A stretch of 64,000 nt of DNA. Source: Psychrobacter sp. Cmf 22.2 (GTDB taxonomy: Bacteria > Pseudomonadota > Gammaproteobacteria > Pseudomonadales > Moraxellaceae). The first letter of the stretch is position 1. Each line of letters starts with the position of its first letter. Both the position numbers and the translations under genes were made by a program. Of this stretch, positions 16,217 through 25,304 are shown one piece after another. The stretch spans positions 372,001 through 436,000 of the forward strand of contig NZ_MRYA01000001.1 in the NCBI RefSeq assembly GCF_001921745.1, written 5' to 3'. Below the pieces are notes generated by a model that was not told the origin of the DNA, ran no database searches, and saw only the letters and a program-made list of their open reading frames with translations.

Positions 16217-18070
16217 ATGGGCATTAACGAGATAAACTATTTTACAAAAACGCCGTTATCTATGAGTGAGGAGGCCATAAGACAGAGTGCTATAAAAAGG
16301 AACGTTATAGCAGAAGATACAAGAAGGAGAGCTGGTATGAAAAGAGTGGATATAACAGAGATAGGTACAAACCAACATACTGGGATAAGTGACATAAGAG
16401 AGAATGTGACTGGCTTGAATTTAACCAAGAATAATACATTAAAGGTTCGTAGATTAGATGATTCTGCAATACCAATCAACAGACGAGCCAGAAGCGAGCA
16501 TAGTGAAATTTTCAGAGATGACAATTTCAATAAAACTATTTTAAATAAGAAAAATAGCCAAACCTATAAAAGTGCGTTAAATAATAAACAGAACAATAAA
16601 AAAGCGCCTGTACGTTTAAGCTTTCAGCTAATGACCCGTGCTGAGCCAGCACAAATGGTCATTGATACTATTAAATCATTATTGGCAATCAAAGCGGACG
16701 ACGATGAGATTTTAATCGTCGATAATAACCATGCTCAAACGTCCTTGTATGAGCCTTTGGCACAGTTTTGTGCCAGTCTTGATGCGCGTCATAATGTACA
16801 TTTTTATCATATCGATGCGGTGGCTGGCTTTAAAGCTGGTGCGCTCAATCTGGCACTGGGTCTTATGGATCCTGAATGTAGTCACGTGGTTGTGGTCGAT
16901 AGTGACTATCAAGCATTACCGCAGGCGCGCATATCTATTGCAAAGGCCATTGAGCGTTACCCAGACCATGCACTATTACAGTTTCCGCAGTTTTACCGTG
17001 ATGCGGGAAAAGAAGATGTCCATAGCGAATTAAACCATTACTTTAACCATCATTTGTATCGCTCATTTAACCGTCAGCGTGCACTATCGACAGGGACTTA
17101 TGCCGTTATTCGTCGCCGTGCGCTGCTCGCGATGGGCGGTTGGTCAGGTGCGTCGATTACCGAAGACGCACAGATGGGAGTGCTGATGCATGGTCGCGGT
17201 TTGCGTACTCGGTTTATACCTGAAGTCATTGCGACAGGTCTGTTACCGACTACCTTACATGATTTGATGAGTCAGCGTCGTCGTTGGATCTACGGTAATA
17301 TGCAGGTGCTAAATACTTACTTTTCTACGGTATCAAATTCATCTACACCAAGCTCATCTACAAGTAAGAAACTTAGTGAGCGCCTAGCCTATATGGGTGC
17401 ACATGTATCACAACTGAGCGCATGGGTGAACTTTACAGGCATATTTATTGTACTGCAGTTGTTGACGCTACTTATTATCACAGGTGCGCTACTGCTTAGT
17501 ACCAGTCTCAATATTCATGCTTTGCTTACGCCTTTATATGCGGTGTACGCAAGCTATGCAGTATTTTTGGGTAGGCGCTTATGGGCATATATGCAAGATA
17601 ATGCTCCGCTGAATCAGCAGACTGACGATGGCGTGGCACCAAGCTTAGGCAGTCGACTTCGAGCTTGGGCGTTACATCTGAATTTCTGGGAGCTTGGTGC
17701 TTTGTCATGGTGGCCTGTGCTTTGGGGTCAAAAAAAGCCCTTTATCTGTACACCTAAGCAAGCGCTTGTACGTACACGCACGTCCGTTTATGCGGCTAAC
17801 CTGATGGCAATGCCTAAAGTGCTACTAATGCTAAATATAACCACAGCTATCATTGTATCGCCATTTTCATTATTGTATTCACCGTGGTTATTTGGCTGCG
17901 CGATGACAGTCTGTATTTTGAAAATATGGGCTGCCAAGGTAATGCTGGTTAATTATGGCTATGAGAAGAGCTTTGCGACCAATAAAACGGTAGCGATTAA
18001 AACTACCTTTGCTAAAGGTTTATCTCAACCGCAAACAGTCAGTATCAATAAGTCAAAAAACAATCCGTAG
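16217..18070 (+). CDS. Processive-type family 2 glycosyltransferase, membrane-bound
   Basis: A 617-residue protein. Residues 1-130 are a polar, lysine- and asparagine-rich extension of unknown role without membrane helices. The GT2 domain follows: RLSFQLMTRAEPAQM, VDNNHA, AGFKAGALNLALG, the metal-binding DSD (228-230), the catalytic-base motif TED (315-317) and QRRRW (353-357), which together mark cellulose/hyaluronan synthase-like, processive enzymes. At least four hydrophobic segments lie behind it (about 395-455 and 535-590). Unlike BcsA there is no N-terminal membrane part and no PilZ domain. First of four transferase genes in a row; likely makes the backbone of a surface glycan using a nucleotide sugar on the cytoplasmic face. 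Confidence 0.85.
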   Translation: MGINEINYFTKTPLSMSEEAIRQSAIKRNVIAEDTRRRAGMKRVDITEIGTNQHTGISDIRENVTGLNLTKNNTLKVRRLDDSAIPINRRARSEHSEIFRDDNFNKTILNKKNSQTYKSALNNKQNNKKAPVRLSFQLMTRAEPAQMVIDTIKSLLAIKADDDEILIVDNNHAQTSLYEPLAQFCASLDARHNVHFYHIDAVAGFKAGALNLALGLMDPECSHVVVVDSDYQALPQARISIAKAIERYPDHALLQFPQFYRDAGKEDVHSELNHYFNHHLYRSFNRQRALSTGTYAVIRRRALLAMGGWSGASITEDAQMGVLMHGRGLRTRFIPEVIATGLLPTTLHDLMSQRRRWIYGNMQVLNTYFSTVSNSSTPSSSTSKKLSERLAYMGAHVSQLSAWVNFTGIFIVLQLLTLLIITGALLLSTSLNIHALLTPLYAVYASYAVFLGRRLWAYMQDNAPLNQQTDDGVAPSLGSRLRAWALHLNFWELGALSWWPVLWGQKKPFICTPKQALVRTRTSVYAANLMAMPKVLLMLNITTAIIVSPFSLLYSPWLFGCAMTVCILKIWAAKVMLVNYGYEKSFATNKTVAIKTTFAKGLSQPQTVSINKSKNNP

Positions 18071-18141
18071 TTGTCTTTACTCAAAGCTAATAATATTAAA
18101 AACTTTTGGTATTTATCCTTTTAATTTATGTTGGACTCGTT

Positions 18142-19347
18142 ATGCTATCTCGCCCCACCGATATAACAAGCATTACTGATTATAGTCATGCAAGTACAAA
18201 GTATGCTCCTGTACTACGCATTGCGGTCATCGCGCATTCTTTATATCCTATTGCGCAGCCTTATGCAGGCGGTCTTGAGATGATTACTCAGCTGATCTGT
18301 GATGAGCTGGTAGCTCAAGGTCATGAGGTATTGCTTTATGCCCATAGCGATAGCCAAACGAGTGCGACATTGGTGCCATTTATGTCTCGTGATGCGTTTG
18401 ATAAGATGGTTTACCCTGATGAGCATGACTCGGTAGGGATGAGCCGTGAAGAGCTGTATCAGTATTTGGTCTATCAGCAAGCCATGCGCGATATCATCAG
18501 ACGTAATGAGCAGGGTATGATTGATGTGGTACACAATCATAGTTTGCATCATATACCGATGATGATGGGACAGGCGTTTGGCGCACGCTTCTTTACCACC
18601 TTTCATACACCGATATTTCCGCAGCTGCGTCTGGCTCTATTGACGCTACGTTTGGGCACGCAAACCCAGTTTACTGCGATTAGTGGTCATCAGCAGCAGC
18701 TGTTTGAGGAGTTTGTACCTTCGCATGTAGTTTACAATGGTATCGATGTGCAGTCATTTAATGCCAATACAAACCCAATTGATGACGAAGTATATTTTTG
18801 GTATGGGCGCATTTGCATTGAAAAGGGCACGCATTTGGCAATGGAGTACTGTAAAGCAGCAGGCAAGCGTCTAATCATTGCAGGACCTAAAAGTAGTGAG
18901 GAGTACTTCAATGACTATGTGGCGCCACTGTTAGAGGCAGACAAAAATAGCGATGCGCCGTTATTCGATTATGTCGGTCATCTGAGTAAAGATCAAATCA
19001 ACGAGCAATTAAGCCAAGTCACCGCCATGCTATTTACCAGTACTTGGGATGAGCCTTATGGTTTGACGCTCGCTGAGAGCCTCGCTTGCGGTACACCTGT
19101 GATTGGTTTCGATGTGGGCGCAAGTGCTGAGATTGTCACACCAAAGACAGGCGTCATCGTACCCAAAATGGATAAGGAAGCATTTATACAAGCGTTTGCT
19201 GATGTCCAGTACATTTCACGAGCAGCATGTCGCGCCCGCGCTGAGCAGTTTTGTTCCGTCGCTGCGATGGTTGATGGTTATCTGCGTTTATATGAGCAAG
19301 CAGTAGCGGTCGATGATAGCGATAGCATTCAAGAGGCGTTTGTCTAA
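18142..19347 (+). CDS. Family 4 glycosyltransferase
   Basis: About 401 residues with the GT-B fold. N-terminal domain: LRIAVIAHSLYPIAQPYAGGLEMITQLICDEL, with the glycine-rich acceptor loop PYAGGLE; C-terminal domain: YFWYGRICIEKGTHLAMEYC and the donor-binding E-x7-E motif in DEPYGLTLAESLACGTPVIGF. GT4 enzymes transfer a sugar with retention of configuration in the cytoplasm. The frame opens at a TTG at 18106; I prefer the ATG at 18142 (MLSRPTDITS), but neither has a strong ribosome-binding site, so the exact start is open. Close to the preceding GT2 gene and 66 bp before the next transferase, so probably co-transcribed. Confidence 0.85.
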   Translation: MLSRPTDITSITDYSHASTKYAPVLRIAVIAHSLYPIAQPYAGGLEMITQLICDELVAQGHEVLLYAHSDSQTSATLVPFMSRDAFDKMVYPDEHDSVGMSREELYQYLVYQQAMRDIIRRNEQGMIDVVHNHSLHHIPMMMGQAFGARFFTTFHTPIFPQLRLALLTLRLGTQTQFTAISGHQQQLFEEFVPSHVVYNGIDVQSFNANTNPIDDEVYFWYGRICIEKGTHLAMEYCKAAGKRLIIAGPKSSEEYFNDYVAPLLEADKNSDAPLFDYVGHLSKDQINEQLSQVTAMLFTSTWDEPYGLTLAESLACGTPVIGFDVGASAEIVTPKTGVIVPKMDKEAFIQAFADVQYISRAACRARAEQFCSVAAMVDGYLRLYEQAVAVDDSDSIQEAFV

Positions 19348-19413
19348 CGTTCTTCTTTTTTCATTCTCTAATTAATAACAATGACAGCCTTAATCTGTTA
19401 GGAACACTTTATA

Positions 19414-20682
19414 ATGCGTATCGGCTACTATGCTCATCACCATGGCTCGGGACACTGCCGCCAAGCCGACAAATTGGCCGCCTTGCTACCATCAGAGTTG
19501 CGTCAGCAAATGACGGTGTTTACCAGCTTACCAGTCGATAGTTACCGCTTTGATGCATTAACCGCTACCCAAATCGTACGTTTGAGTGCTGAGGATGAGC
19601 GACCAGATGATGTGCTATCAGGGCGAGCAGGCAAGTATTGGCAGCCAAGCAGTTTGCACTATTCGCCAGTGGGCAATGAGAATATTCAAGAGCGCAGTTG
19701 GCAGCTGCTTGATGCTATTTATCAGCGTCAAGTTGATTTGATGATTGTCGATGTCAGTGTCGAAGTCGCTATGTTGTGCCGTACGGCTAGCGTGCCTTAC
19801 TTGTATGTGAGGCTGGCAGGCGAGCGCGATGATATGCCGCACTTAAACGCCTTTGCTGGCGCGCTTGGATTATTAGCCCCTTATCCAAAGATGCTTGAAG
19901 CGGCAGCAACGCCAGGCTGGGTACGCCAAAAAACGCTATATCTTGATTTTTTGCCAAACAAAGCCCAAAGTTTGCCTAGCTTTGATGAGTTTATAGATAA
20001 GCTTGTGACGCTCAGCGAAAATGACACTACTAAAAAACAGCTATGCTCGCACTCAAGTGCTGATGAAGCCGTCTATGAGCATGATAAAACCAATCCACAA
20101 ACTAATGCTAAAACCAGTGTTAAAACCAATATAGTCACTGTGATTAAAGGTTATGGCGGGCACGAATCGATTGATGCCAAGCTGCCAGAGCTTCGCCAAC
20201 TGCTACCAGACGCTATAATTGTCTCTCTTGGACCTATTAATGATGAGATACGACATTGTGTCGATATTGCGGCTCACGTAGATGATGTGACCCCATTTAT
20301 TGCCTATAGTGATCTACTGTTGATGGCGTGTGGTTTGAATGGCATTGCACAAGCCTATGACTATGCGACGCCGCTGGTGGTGCTGCCTGATGAGCGTCCG
20401 CATCGTGAGCAAGAAGTGATGGCAGAAGCACTTATTGAGCAAGGACGTGCTTTAAGTTGGGCACAGTTTATTGCCAAAGCCTCTAGTATGGACCCTCAGA
20501 ACCTATTGTATTCTCTTTCCATAAATAATAAGTCGATTGACCATGAGCAGACTGCTTTGACGGGTCATCAAGCTAATCTGGTCGCGCAAAACTTTATGAA
20601 TAGCATCGCTAACTATGTCTCCGTAAAAGCTTGGTTTGCAGAATGGCTATTGCCGCAGTTGGACCTAAAACCTAAAAAATAA
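19414..20682 (+). CDS. MurG-like (GT28/GT1-type) glycosyltransferase
   Basis: A 422-residue GT-B protein. Its start MRIGYYAHHHGSGHCRQADKLAALL carries the GSGH loop seen in MurG and related family 28 enzymes, and its C-terminal part has LLMACGLNGIAQAYDYATPLVVLPDERPHREQEV, the UDP-sugar binding region in which a G-x-N/G-x-x-x-E-like loop selects the donor. Between residues 195 and 245 there is a polar, threonine-rich linker. Probable role: adding a sugar during synthesis of the same glycan as its neighbours. Third gene in the cluster, 42 bp before the next. Substrate unknown. Confidence 0.75.
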   Translation: MRIGYYAHHHGSGHCRQADKLAALLPSELRQQMTVFTSLPVDSYRFDALTATQIVRLSAEDERPDDVLSGRAGKYWQPSSLHYSPVGNENIQERSWQLLDAIYQRQVDLMIVDVSVEVAMLCRTASVPYLYVRLAGERDDMPHLNAFAGALGLLAPYPKMLEAAATPGWVRQKTLYLDFLPNKAQSLPSFDEFIDKLVTLSENDTTKKQLCSHSSADEAVYEHDKTNPQTNAKTSVKTNIVTVIKGYGGHESIDAKLPELRQLLPDAIIVSLGPINDEIRHCVDIAAHVDDVTPFIAYSDLLLMACGLNGIAQAYDYATPLVVLPDERPHREQEVMAEALIEQGRALSWAQFIAKASSMDPQNLLYSLSINNKSIDHEQTALTGHQANLVAQNFMNSIANYVSVKAWFAEWLLPQLDLKPKK

Positions 20683-20724
20683 GAAATAACAAAAAAGCTT
20701 ATAATAATAAGAGCAAATATTTCT

Positions 20725-21699
20725 ATGACAACGACAACCAGAGCTCAAGACGCCGCACATAACACCATTCCCGTGAGTGTAATAACGACTTGCTACGGGC
20801 GCAATCGTCATCTCTACAATCTACTGAGTAGCCTGGCGCAGGGTAGCGTCAAACCAAGCGAGGTGATTATCGTTAATGACGATGCTGAGCCTGAACGTCT
20901 GGCAGCATACGATTTAAATATTATTAAGATAGCAACGACTACAGCGACTGAGCATGGATTGACGAGTAGCGCCTCATTTGATATCGGTCGTAACCGTAAT
21001 CTTGGCGCTGCACGTGCCACCTATGAGGATATGATTTTTTTGGATGTGGATTGTATCGTCGCCTATGACTTTATCGAAGGGTTATATGATAAATTGCAAA
21101 CGTATCCTGATGCGCTACTGATGGGACAGCCGCGCTATCTGACGCGCCCTTTGACGGATGATGAGGGTCATCAGCTACAACAAGGTAAATTGGCAGTCAA
21201 CTTTTTAGATGAGCTGTCCGTATTTAACCCTTATCGCCATAACTTTACCCAACATAGTAGTGATAAAAACAATGCTAATATTAAGAAAACGCAAGATTAT
21301 GGCGCATTTTGGAGTCTTTGCTTTGCGATAATGCGCAGTCAATTTGAACGGATTGGCGGTTTTGATACGGATTATGTCGGCTATGGCGCTGAAGATACCG
21401 ATTTTGCTTTTATGGCGCGCGCGTTAAATATCGACTTTTATTTAACTGGTGATGTTATTTATCATCAACAGCACAGTGTTTATCGGCCACCACTGAATCA
21501 TCTCGATAGTATAGTAATTAATGCCAATAGATTTTACGGAAAATGGCAACATTGGCCGATGTCAGGATGGCTAGCAGAGTTTACGCAGCTGCAATTGATT
21601 GACTGGCAAGAGGCGCAGACAGTGCCAATTGCTATCAATCGACAGCCCAGTGAAGTTGAGATTAACGTCGCATATTGTCCAGATGCGCCTTATGTGTAG
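20725..21699 (+). CDS. Family 2 glycosyltransferase (non-processive)
   Basis: A 324-residue soluble GT-A enzyme: VSVITTCYGRNRHLYNLLSSL, IIVNDDAEPE, NRNLGAARATYEDMIFLDVDCIV with the metal-binding DVD, then the C-terminal galactosyltransferase-like part GGFDTDYVGYGAEDTDFAFMARAL, where the ED motif supplies the base. This layout fits enzymes adding one hexose or N-acetylhexosamine to a lipid or growing glycan. Last of four transferase genes on the plus strand; a palindromic repeat copy follows directly and may stabilise or end the transcript. No flippase, polymerase or export gene is in the cluster. Confidence 0.85.
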   Translation: MTTTTRAQDAAHNTIPVSVITTCYGRNRHLYNLLSSLAQGSVKPSEVIIVNDDAEPERLAAYDLNIIKIATTTATEHGLTSSASFDIGRNRNLGAARATYEDMIFLDVDCIVAYDFIEGLYDKLQTYPDALLMGQPRYLTRPLTDDEGHQLQQGKLAVNFLDELSVFNPYRHNFTQHSSDKNNANIKKTQDYGAFWSLCFAIMRSQFERIGGFDTDYVGYGAEDTDFAFMARALNIDFYLTGDVIYHQQHSVYRPPLNHLDSIVINANRFYGKWQHWPMSGWLAEFTQLQLIDWQEAQTVPIAINRQPSEVEINVAYCPDAPYV

Positions 21700-21745
21700 A
21701 TATATAGTCGATACTAAATAAAATAGATATACTGCGTTAATACGC

Positions 21746-21827
21746 TAGACTGGTACAAATTTCTTTTGCGTGCTGTGCCTGCGCAGACAGAGGCTACAAG
21801 AAATTTATCTCAGTCTTGCTATATCAG
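21746..21827. repeat. Palindromic dispersed repeat, copy A
   Basis: Core AGACTGGTACAAATTT...AAATTTATCTCAGTCT. The similarity to copy D reaches outwards: both are preceded by a shared stretch ATATAGT-GATACTAAATAAAAT. It lies between the last glycosyltransferase and the convergent gene at 21873. Confidence 0.75.
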
Positions 21828-21872
21828 TTTTAAACTGAAACAACTATAAATGTTTAATCTGGTAGTGTCCTA

Positions 21873-22721
21873 TTAGTATTGACGAATGATTTCAACATCT
21901 CTAGGCGGCGTCGCAAGCTCTTGTCGCTCAAACGCCCAGTTATGACCTTCCCAAAAATGCGCGGTTTTGTCATCATTATTAAAGCCCAACATGACTATTG
22001 ATAGCGGCGTCTCAACGCTCTGTTTTTGCTGGATATGCAAGCGCGTAGATAAGAATAATCGATATAACAAAAACCCTGAAGTCGGTGCGGATGAATGAAT
22101 ATCAGTAAAGATAGGATAGTCTGCTACTACTTCATGTTGTTCTGACAATACGCGGCAATGCTCATCACTACGTAATAATTTATCAACCTGTTCTGGAATC
22201 TCTAGCACTCGGTTAGCCGTTATGGGGTCATCATGAGGACTTGGGTCGTCTGCTGGTAGTGGAAACTGGTAGTTAGTGTTGCCAAACAAAATACCAGGCG
22301 GCGCTTGCTTGGTCATATCGAGCATCGCTGTCACGTTATTGCTGCGTGGCGGCAGACCAAAATGCAGCTTACTGTCACCAATTTGTCTAAAAAACAGTAG
22401 CTTTGGTAAATCTTTGGCTAGTGGATGATTGGCAAAGAAGTCTGCATGGATAAAGTCATTAAACAAGACGAGCATATCAGTAGGTTGCAACAGCGCCTCT
22501 AAGCTCGCTATATCTATTGAAGGATTGTTTGCTATCAATACAATTCGTTTACTCTGTAACAATGGCTCTTGAATGATAAGCGGTAAGCTTGCAAAAGCCA
22601 ATGCCGACTTAGCATCAAAACCAGAAGTATCAAAATCAACAATAGTGTCAAAATCAACGCCCGTTAAAGAGTGATAAGTATTATCGTATAGTGAGTCTGT
22701 TAGGTGGGACGTATGTAGCAT
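21873..22721 (-). CDS. Unknown protein, possibly a GT29/WaaZ-like glycosyltransferase
   Basis: A 282-residue protein without a signal peptide or membrane helix. I cannot name it with certainty. The layout suggests a GT-A-like transferase of the family 29 or WaaZ type: a strand plus loop RIVLIANNPSIDIASLEALLQPTDMLVLFNDF (in those families a nucleotide-binding VGN-x-SL and an RFN strand), LFFRQIG, and near the end SGFLLYRLFLSTRLHI followed by LSIVMLGFNNDDKTAHFWEGHNWAFERQEL, where a conserved His lies just before the last Glu. Convergent to the four-transferase operon with a repeat between them. Function in the same surface glycan is an inference. A structure-based search could settle this. Confidence 0.5.
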   Translation of the reverse strand: MLHTSHLTDSLYDNTYHSLTGVDFDTIVDFDTSGFDAKSALAFASLPLIIQEPLLQSKRIVLIANNPSIDIASLEALLQPTDMLVLFNDFIHADFFANHPLAKDLPKLLFFRQIGDSKLHFGLPPRSNNVTAMLDMTKQAPPGILFGNTNYQFPLPADDPSPHDDPITANRVLEIPEQVDKLLRSDEHCRVLSEQHEVVADYPIFTDIHSSAPTSGFLLYRLFLSTRLHIQQKQSVETPLSIVMLGFNNDDKTAHFWEGHNWAFERQELATPPRDVEIIRQY

Positions 22722-22960
22722 AGAGGCTTAAATGACCTAAGTAGAAAGGTGAAGTAACATTATAAAAAATGGTGTAACATTATACCGTATGTCCATCAAA
22801 ATAACACTGCCTAAGACTATGATAAACATAGTAAAAAGGTAACTATTAGACAATGTTTCGTAATACATAGATGCAACATTTTGCAACCTTTTTACCTTAG
22901 AATCCTTTTTATATATCCGTAGCATAAGAACAACTGCATCTTAACTATAAGGATTGATTA

Positions 22961-23578
22961 ATGAAAAAGACGCTCAAAAATTTTAAACTAACGACATTGG
23001 GTGCTTGCCTGACTTTGGCGATGACGACAGGAGCATTAAGTACCGCTGTGGTCGCGGCCAATCACTCTGATGAAGTAAGTGTGGCTCAAGCAGCTAAAGT
23101 CAGCTTAAAGCAAGCAGTTGCTACAGCAAGTAAAGAAGCTTCTGGCTCTTTGGTCAGCGCAGAGCTGGACGATAAAGATAGTGATGCTCAGAAAGGTAAT
23201 AGTGTCTACGAATTAGAGTTCAGTACTGATACAACAAGCTACGAGATAAAAGTCGATGCTATGACAGGTGAGATCGTAACGTCTGAAACCGAGCAACTTG
23301 TTAAAGACGACATTAATGATTATCAAGTTCAGCAACAAGCAAAAATAAAGATGACGGATGCTATCGATATTGCCGAAAAACAAACCGATGGTCGTACTAT
23401 AGAGATTGAATTTGAGATTGACGATGATGAGATAGATCATCCAACTTATTATGAAGTTAAGGTGTTAAAAGACAATCAAATATTTGAATTAAACATAGAC
23501 GCAAAGACGGGTACAGTGTTTGAAAATTCAATTGATGATATAGACGCTACGCCAGATATGACAGCAGTCGAGTTATAA
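22961..23578 (+). CDS. Exported protein with two PepSY domains
   Basis: A 205-residue protein with a Sec signal peptide (MKKTLKNFKLTTLGACLTL, hydrophobic to about residue 32, cleavage near VVAAN) and two tandem PepSY units: about 38-112 (VSLKQAVATASKEASGSLVSAEL, YEIKVDAMTGEIV) and 118-195 (KMTDAIDIAEKQTDGRTIEIEF, FELNIDAKTGTVF). It is strongly acidic. PepSY domains occur in peptidase propeptides and in periplasmic regulators; stand-alone copies are thought to modulate proteases or bind metal or peptide, but this is not settled. An AAGGA site precedes the start. Monocistronic, closed by the shared terminator at 23632. Confidence 0.85.
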   Translation: MKKTLKNFKLTTLGACLTLAMTTGALSTAVVAANHSDEVSVAQAAKVSLKQAVATASKEASGSLVSAELDDKDSDAQKGNSVYELEFSTDTTSYEIKVDAMTGEIVTSETEQLVKDDINDYQVQQQAKIKMTDAIDIAEKQTDGRTIEIEFEIDDDEIDHPTYYEVKVLKDNQIFELNIDAKTGTVFENSIDDIDATPDMTAVEL

Positions 23579-23631
23579 CACTTTTAATGTATATTGACTA
23601 TATTCATTTTTAATCAACTACTATCAATAGC

Positions 23632-23666
23632 GAAGCCCTAATCATTCAATGGTTGGGGCTTCTTTA
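23632..23666. terminator. Bidirectional terminator between the PepSY gene and hutI
   Basis: GAAGCCCTA (23632-23640) pairs with TGGGGCTTC (23654-23662) with one G-T pair, followed by TTTAATT; it lies midway between two convergent stops. Confidence 0.7.
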
Positions 23667-23693
23667 ATTATGCTAAATGTTTATGGTCATTCG

Positions 23694-25022
23694 CTATACC
23701 GTCTCACGCCATTTACCTTGAACCATAATACCTGCAATAGGATTTAGCCCCATTTGATAAGCAAAGTCAGCAGGGCGGGCGATGTCCCATAATGCCAAAT
23801 CAGCATCACAGCCCACTTCTATTTTGCCTTTGTTGGCGAGACCTAATGCTTGTGCCGCATGAACAGTTGTCCCTGCCAATACTTCTTCAGTAGTGAGATA
23901 AAATAATGTACAGCCCATATTCATCGCTAATAACAGCGAGGTGAGCGGTGAGGTGCCGGGATTGCAATCGGTTGAAATGGCCATCGGCACCTGATGTTTA
24001 CGCAACATCTCAATCGGTGGCAACTTAGTATCACGCAGCGTATAAAAAGCACCTGGTAATAGCACGGCTACTGTGTTGCTCGCGGCCATTTTCTTGATAT
24101 CGTCTTCTGCCAAGTGCTCAAGATGGTCGCTTGATAGCCCTTGGTAATCGGCGACTAAAGCACTGGCACCTATGTTTGAGAGCTGCTCAGAATGCAACTT
24201 CACTGGCAAGTCTAACGAGCGGGCAACGTCAAAGACGCGCTTAATCTGCTCAGCAGTAAAGGCGATGTTTTCACAAAAGCCATCGACCGCATCGACCAAG
24301 TCCTCGCTATGCAAAATTGGCAACCACTGACAAACTTGCTCAATATAGTCATCGGCATTGTCTTTATACTCTGGCGGTAGGGCATGGGCGGCTAGATAAG
24401 TGGTGCTGACATGAATGTGGTGTTTGTCGCCGAGCGCGCGGGCGACTTTCAGCATTTTGCGTTCAGTTTCTAAGTCCAGCCCATAACCAGATTTTATCTC
24501 GACACTGGTCACGCCTTCTTTAATGAGCGCGAGCAGACGTTTTTCACTTTGCGCAAACAATTCTTCCTCATTCGCTGCGCGGGTGGCGCTAACGGTTGAG
24601 ACAATGCCGCCACCTTGTGCCGCGATATCTTGATAACTGGCACCTTGCAATCGCGCTTCGAACTCGTTGCTGCGGTTACCGCCATAAACGATATGGGTAT
24701 GACAATCGATGAGTCCAGGCGTGACCCAGTTGCCATTGACGTCTTTGATTTGATCGTTCTTATAATGGGTGAGGTGCGGCTTTATTTGCTCATGCGTACC
24801 AACCCATGCAATTTTGCCATCTTTGATACCGATAGCGGCGTTTTCTAATTGACCGTAAGGGATGCTTTTGTTTTGATTGTTGGTTTGGTTGTCATTATAA
24901 ATATCAAACCCGTATTGCTCTGAAAAGGTGGCGAGATTGGCGTTGATAATGATGTAGTCAAACGATGTCAGGGTGGAATCGTTTATAGGCATTTGGTCTG
25001 TAGAGTTTGTTGTGTTAGTCAT
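23694..25022 (-). CDS. hutI: Imidazolonepropionase
   Basis: A 442-residue amidohydrolase, third step of histidine breakdown: imidazolone-5-propionate to N-formimino-L-glutamate, cytoplasmic, with one bound metal. Seen: the metal site [28 protein letters not shown], the substrate region [32 protein letters not shown], the Asp motif in [24 protein letters not shown] and the closing [20 protein letters not shown]. Length fits the family once a short threonine/serine-rich N-terminus is allowed for. AGGAG stands before the ATG. Last gene of the hut operon, 282 bp after hutG, and that gap holds palindromic repeats. Confidence 0.95.
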   Translation of the reverse strand: MTNTTNSTDQMPINDSTLTSFDYIIINANLATFSEQYGFDIYNDNQTNNQNKSIPYGQLENAAIGIKDGKIAWVGTHEQIKPHLTHYKNDQIKDVNGNWVTPGLIDCHTHIVYGGNRSNEFEARLQGASYQDIAAQGGGIVSTVSATRAANEEELFAQSEKRLLALIKEGVTSVEIKSGYGLDLETERKMLKVARALGDKHHIHVSTTYLAAHALPPEYKDNADDYIEQVCQWLPILHSEDLVDAVDGFCENIAFTAEQIKRVFDVARSLDLPVKLHSEQLSNIGASALVADYQGLSSDHLEHLAEDDIKKMAASNTVAVLLPGAFYTLRDTKLPPIEMLRKHQVPMAISTDCNPGTSPLTSLLLAMNMGCTLFYLTTEEVLAGTTVHAAQALGLANKGKIEVGCDADLALWDIARPADFAYQMGLNPIAGIMVQGKWRETV

Positions 25023-25090
25023 GATGTGCTCCTACTTATTAGTATAGATTTAGTGCAGCCATCCATAGTCCGTTCACTTTAAAATAGACA

Positions 25091-25155
25091 TTGTGTCGTT
25101 GGTAAAAACGCTTCTTGCTGCTGACAGAGGATGTGAAAAATTTACTTCAGTAGCC
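25091..25155. repeat. Degenerate copy of the palindromic repeat
   Basis: GTTGGTAAAAACGCTTCTTGCTGCTGACAGAGG-like sequence followed by AAAAATTTACTTCAG resembles the family core with several changes; it lies just upstream of copy B in the hutG-hutI gap. Confidence 0.4.
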
Positions 25156-25189
25156 TTGTATGGTTGGTTTATTTTAAAAATGTGATAGC

Positions 25190-25262
25190 GTGACTGGTAT
25201 ACATTTTACTCGCTTGTTGTGCGCAAGCGAGACAAAGGCTTCGCAAAATTCATCCCAGTCAC
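25190..25262. repeat. Palindromic dispersed repeat, copy B
   Basis: GTGACTGGTATACATTTT (25190-25207) faces AAAATTCATCCCAGTCAC (25245-25262). It lies in the hutG-hutI gap, close to the hutG stop on the minus strand. Confidence 0.8.
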
Positions 25263-25304
25263 TTGTATGAATACTCATCACAGTTTTATTCTGTATCGAT
25301 TTAT

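Noticed and set aside
22737..22925. A 62-residue minus-strand frame with one hydrophobic segment upstream of the PepSY gene
   Set aside because: No ribosome-binding site, very AT-rich codons, and it lies in the promoter region of the divergent PepSY gene.
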